Positions 24,942-26,704 of a stretch of DNA of 26,704 nucleotides are shown in pieces (position 1 is the stretch's first letter; every line of letters starts with the position of its first letter). The position numbers and the translations under genes were made by a program. The notes beneath the pieces were generated by a model that was not told where the DNA came from, made no database searches, and saw only the letters and a program-made list of their open reading frames with translations. Source of the DNA: CAZGWJ01 sp964529445. Its GTDB lineage: Bacteria > Oederibacteriota > Muellerivitia > Muellerivitales > Muellerivitaceae. Location of the stretch: assembly GCA_964529445.1 (NCBI GenBank), contig CAZGWJ010000033.1:1-26704 (forward strand). Direction: 5' to 3'.

Positions 24942-25376
24942 ATGAACGCCATGAATGCCGCCGTGACACTCGAACAATTCGAGCGCTTTGCGCAACAGGA
25001 CGCCGCCTTTTTGGGATTGGTCCAATCCGTGAAAGGTTTTGCGATCTGGTGGTTGCGCTTGATCTTGCTTGTGTCTCTCGGCTGGCTCGTTTTCCTGTTG
25101 GCTCAATTCATCGTGCCGAAAGTGTTCAAGAAGCATTTGAACCAGATTTATCCGGCCCTGCCTTACATCAAGGACAAGAAGTCCTTGGGCTGGTTGCGTG
25201 ACACGTTCGAGCTTTATTTCTTTACCCTCAAGGGTTATCGCTCGATCTGCTGGTCGAAGAGGGAATACGACATGATGATGGATGAACTGGACGAGCATAT
25301 TGATTCTCTCGATTATGTCCTGCGCAATGAAGCGGCCTTGAATGACGCTGTGGCGCAAATCCCCGCATCCCGTTGA
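24942..25376 (+). CDS. Small protein with one transmembrane segment, coupled to a RelE-like toxin
   Basis: The product is 144 residues from ATG 24942, chosen from the promoter position; ATGs at 24933 and 24951 are alternatives. The N-terminal ~30 residues are polar, followed by one strong hydrophobic segment (IWWLRLILLVSLGWLVFLLA, about residues 34-56) and a cytosolic-looking C-terminal part rich in acidic and aromatic residues (EYDMMMDELDEHIDSLDYVL). I recognise no family. Its stop overlaps the TTG of the RelE-like gene by 4 nt (TTGA). It holds the place where an antitoxin usually sits, but no RHH, HTH or Phd/RelB domain can be seen. It could be a membrane-anchored partner, or unrelated. Confidence 0.7.
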   Translation: MNAMNAAVTLEQFERFAQQDAAFLGLVQSVKGFAIWWLRLILLVSLGWLVFLLAQFIVPKVFKKHLNQIYPALPYIKDKKSLGWLRDTFELYFFTLKGYRSICWSKREYDMMMDELDEHIDSLDYVLRNEAALNDAVAQIPASR

Positions 25377-25762
25377 ACTTCGTTCCATACGAATCCTTTG
25401 AACGTAGTGCGGAACGGCTCCGAAAGAAATTCCACCATTTTGACGATGACCTGGAGGGGTGTAAAAAGGAGTTGTCGCAAAACATTGCGGCATTTGCGAC
25501 GCCCATTCCGGGTTACGAGAAAAAGGTGTGGAAAACACGGCTTAAGAACACCGATCAGCAAAAAGGCAAGAGCGGCGGATATAGGTTGATCTTTTACTAT
25601 GACGAGCAGAACCCGGGAAGTTTGTATGCGTTGGACGTATATCCGAAGAATGAACGGGAAGACATACCGGCTTCGCAGTTGATGGAACTCTACAAGAAAT
25701 TCCTTCAATTTATAAGCGAGAAACGCCAGCAGAAACAGAACCCCGCTACGGAGTCCGAGTAG
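25373..25762 (+). CDS. RelE/HigB-like toxin, type II toxin-antitoxin superfamily
   Basis: The 129-residue product starts at TTG in a 4-nt overlap with the upstream gene. The pattern fits the RelE superfamily: FERSAERLRKKFHHFDDDL (first helices), IPGYEKKVWKTRLKN (strand with conserved Lys/Arg), KGKSGGYRLIFYYD (the diagnostic GKSGGYR...YY hairpin), then LYALDVYPKNEREDI (last strand with Tyr and Lys). Such proteins cleave mRNA on the ribosome. Residues typical for activity (Lys/Arg around the hairpin, Tyr near the end) are present, but I cannot verify activity. A normal antitoxin is not visible on either side; only the membrane protein is adjacent. The C-terminal ~15 residues are polar and probably unstructured. 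Confidence 0.8.
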   Translation: MNFVPYESFERSAERLRKKFHHFDDDLEGCKKELSQNIAAFATPIPGYEKKVWKTRLKNTDQQKGKSGGYRLIFYYDEQNPGSLYALDVYPKNEREDIPASQLMELYKKFLQFISEKRQQKQNPATESE

Positions 25763-25792
25763 ACAAGGACGTGCCGCCGACTCCCCCGCCTT

Positions 25793-25960
25793 GGTTTCCC
25801 CCTTTGGAATCCCTCTTCCGAGGCGCCCCCACCACGAGGTATCCCCAAAGGGGGAAACCCATCCCCCCAAGCCGAATGGTTCTGTGGATCGTCTTGGGGA
25901 CCCCTTGGGGGAGACGGCGTGCCCCACGGTCCCCGGGGCACCCTTCGGGTCACGTCCTTT
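25793..25960. repeat. Cluster of strong GC-rich hairpins after the RelE-like gene
   Basis: A perfect 15-bp inverted repeat GGTTTCCCCCTTTGG (25793-25807) / CCAAAGGGGGAAACC (25845-25859) is followed by CCCCCAAG...CTTGGGG and GTGCCCC...GGGGCAC with the small ACCC-TTC-GGGT loop after it. Together they could fold into several stems in a row. It looks like an intergenic palindromic repeat unit different from the CTCTCCC family at the left of the window; no T-run ends it. Confidence 0.6.
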
Positions 25961-25971
25961 CCGATTTACCG

Positions 25972-26196
25972 ATGAAAAAAGCGCAAGCCCGGCACGACCC
26001 CGAGGCGTACAATATGGGCACATCAAACGGGAACGTGCATTTTCAAAAAGGCTCTTTGGGGATTTTTCAAAAAAAGATCGTCATACATGTACGGAACGCA
26101 TATGACTTCACGAAAAGCACCGATGATTTTGAACAGGGCCGGGAGGCGGAGGCTTTTGAAAAAGCCGAAGCTGTCGGCCTTTTCTTTTTGCCGTGA
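25972..26196 (+). CDS. Possible 74-codon ORF of unknown function
   Basis: It starts at ATG 25972 and ends at TGA 26196. I recognise no family. The last codons lie inside a terminator-like hairpin, which argues against a real gene; it may be a remnant, for instance of a cassette belonging to the rhs fragment. A TACAAT box at 26008 lies inside it. Confidence 0.2.
   Translation: MKKAQARHDPEAYNMGTSNGNVHFQKGSLGIFQKKIVIHVRNAYDFTKSTDDFEQGREAEAFEKAEAVGLFFLP
26159..26189 (+). terminator. Rho-independent terminator
   Basis: AAAAAGCCGA, loop AGCTG, then TCGGCCTTTTCTTTTT: a GC stem with A-rich left and T-rich right flanks. It would end transcripts arriving from the RelE-like operon before the rhs fragment. 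Confidence 0.7.
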
Positions 26197-26218
26197 AGGA
26201 TGCTCTCCTGCGATTAAT

Positions 26219-26704
26219 GATGCGCTTAATCGCCGCCTATCAAGAACGCTTCCGGATAGTCGTAGGGAAACATACGATTCGTATGACGCTACGGGGTGCT
26301 TGCTCCACAAGACCGCCTTCAACGGCTCGGGGATTACATACGGCTACGATCCCGTCACGGACAATCTGACGAGCGTCACGGCCCCCGGCGTGTATCAATC
26401 GTTCCAATACGACAACCTGTGGCGCAGGGCGGTGGCGGTCTCCAACGGCGTACCGGTGACCTTCAACTACGACTCCCGGGACCGGCTGGTGAGGCGGATC
26501 ACCCCTTGGGGCACCCTGGACACCCCCAGGGACTTCTCGGGGAACGTGGAGAGCCTGACGAGTTCCAACGCGGGCGGGGTGGGCTGGGGGTACGGAAACG
26601 ACGGCCTGAACCGCCCCTCGAACCTTATCGCGCACGGCCAAACCCATACCTTTTATTATGACAACACGAGCAACTTCAACGGGGTCAGCCTCCCCAACGG
26701 GGTC
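26219..26704 (+). CDS. Partial rhs core fragment (orphan/displaced Rhs cassette), runs out of window
   Basis: The frame encodes YD-type Rhs core from DALNRRLSRTL to FNGVSLPNGV and is open to the end of the window. The first 257 bp equal 15484-15740 of the large rhs gene; the rest is about three quarters identical with no net indel. It has no signal peptide, no stalk and no rhs-like start of its own. In-frame ATGs exist at 26087 and 26102 but lie before the terminator. This is the layout of displaced Rhs C-terminal cassettes, which hold an alternative tip plus immunity gene and act as a store for tip exchange by recombination. The tip itself would be to the right of this window. Confidence 0.85.

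Overview
The window is bacterial chromosome from a Gram-negative-type organism that I cannot place to species. The pointers are a lipoprotein with a clear lipobox, a giant exported Rhs/YD-repeat protein with long Thr/Pro linkers, a DUF2723 membrane protein, and frequent GTG/TTG starts. Thr/Pro linkers of this style together with DUF2723 are familiar from uncultivated candidate phyla (Elusimicrobiota/Omnitrophota/FCPU426-like); that placement is inference.

Left part (1-5018), core genome on the + strand: the 3' part of a DUF2723 membrane protein with C-terminal TPRs, then mutL (mismatch repair), then miaA (tRNA dimethylallyl transferase). The intergenic gaps carry five copies of a GC-rich palindromic element (CCCTCTCCC...GGGAGAGGG...GTGAGGGG). 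Directly upstream of both mutL and miaA one copy sits between a decayed duplicate of the gene's own first codons and the real start codon. In both cases the small ORF running through the duplicate and the element stops exactly at the start of the real gene.

Middle part (5302-18350): one 4095-codon gene for an exported polymorphic-toxin protein. In order it has a signal peptide, two related beta-sandwich (CBM3-like) domains, a ~325-residue Thr/Pro stalk, an NHL propeller, a CARDB-like domain, an FG-GAP propeller, a second CARDB-like domain, three malectin-like domains on Thr/Pro linkers, an Ig-like domain, a long YD-repeat shell, the Rhs-associated core, and a ~210-residue C-terminal tip. The tip resembles SleB-type cell wall hydrolases. 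The next gene overlaps it by 7 nt and encodes a lipoprotein, in the right place and compartment to be immunity against a peptidoglycan-cutting toxin.

Right part (18384-26218), accessory DNA: a divergent XRE regulator; a mobile-element primase/ATPase-like protein whose TOPRIM catalytic residues are missing; ~750 bp of structured non-coding DNA with two diverged direct repeats; two overlapping tyrosine recombinase genes; an unrecognised helical protein with a leaderless-looking promoter; and a 4-nt-overlapping pair of a one-TM-segment protein and a RelE-like toxin. A hairpin cluster and a terminator follow.

Right end (26219-26704): an rhs fragment whose first 257 bp are identical to an internal part of the large rhs gene, after which identity drops sharply to about three quarters. 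It looks like a displaced Rhs cassette that continues outside the window. The integrase/primase block therefore lies between the main rhs toxin/immunity pair and an orphan rhs segment.
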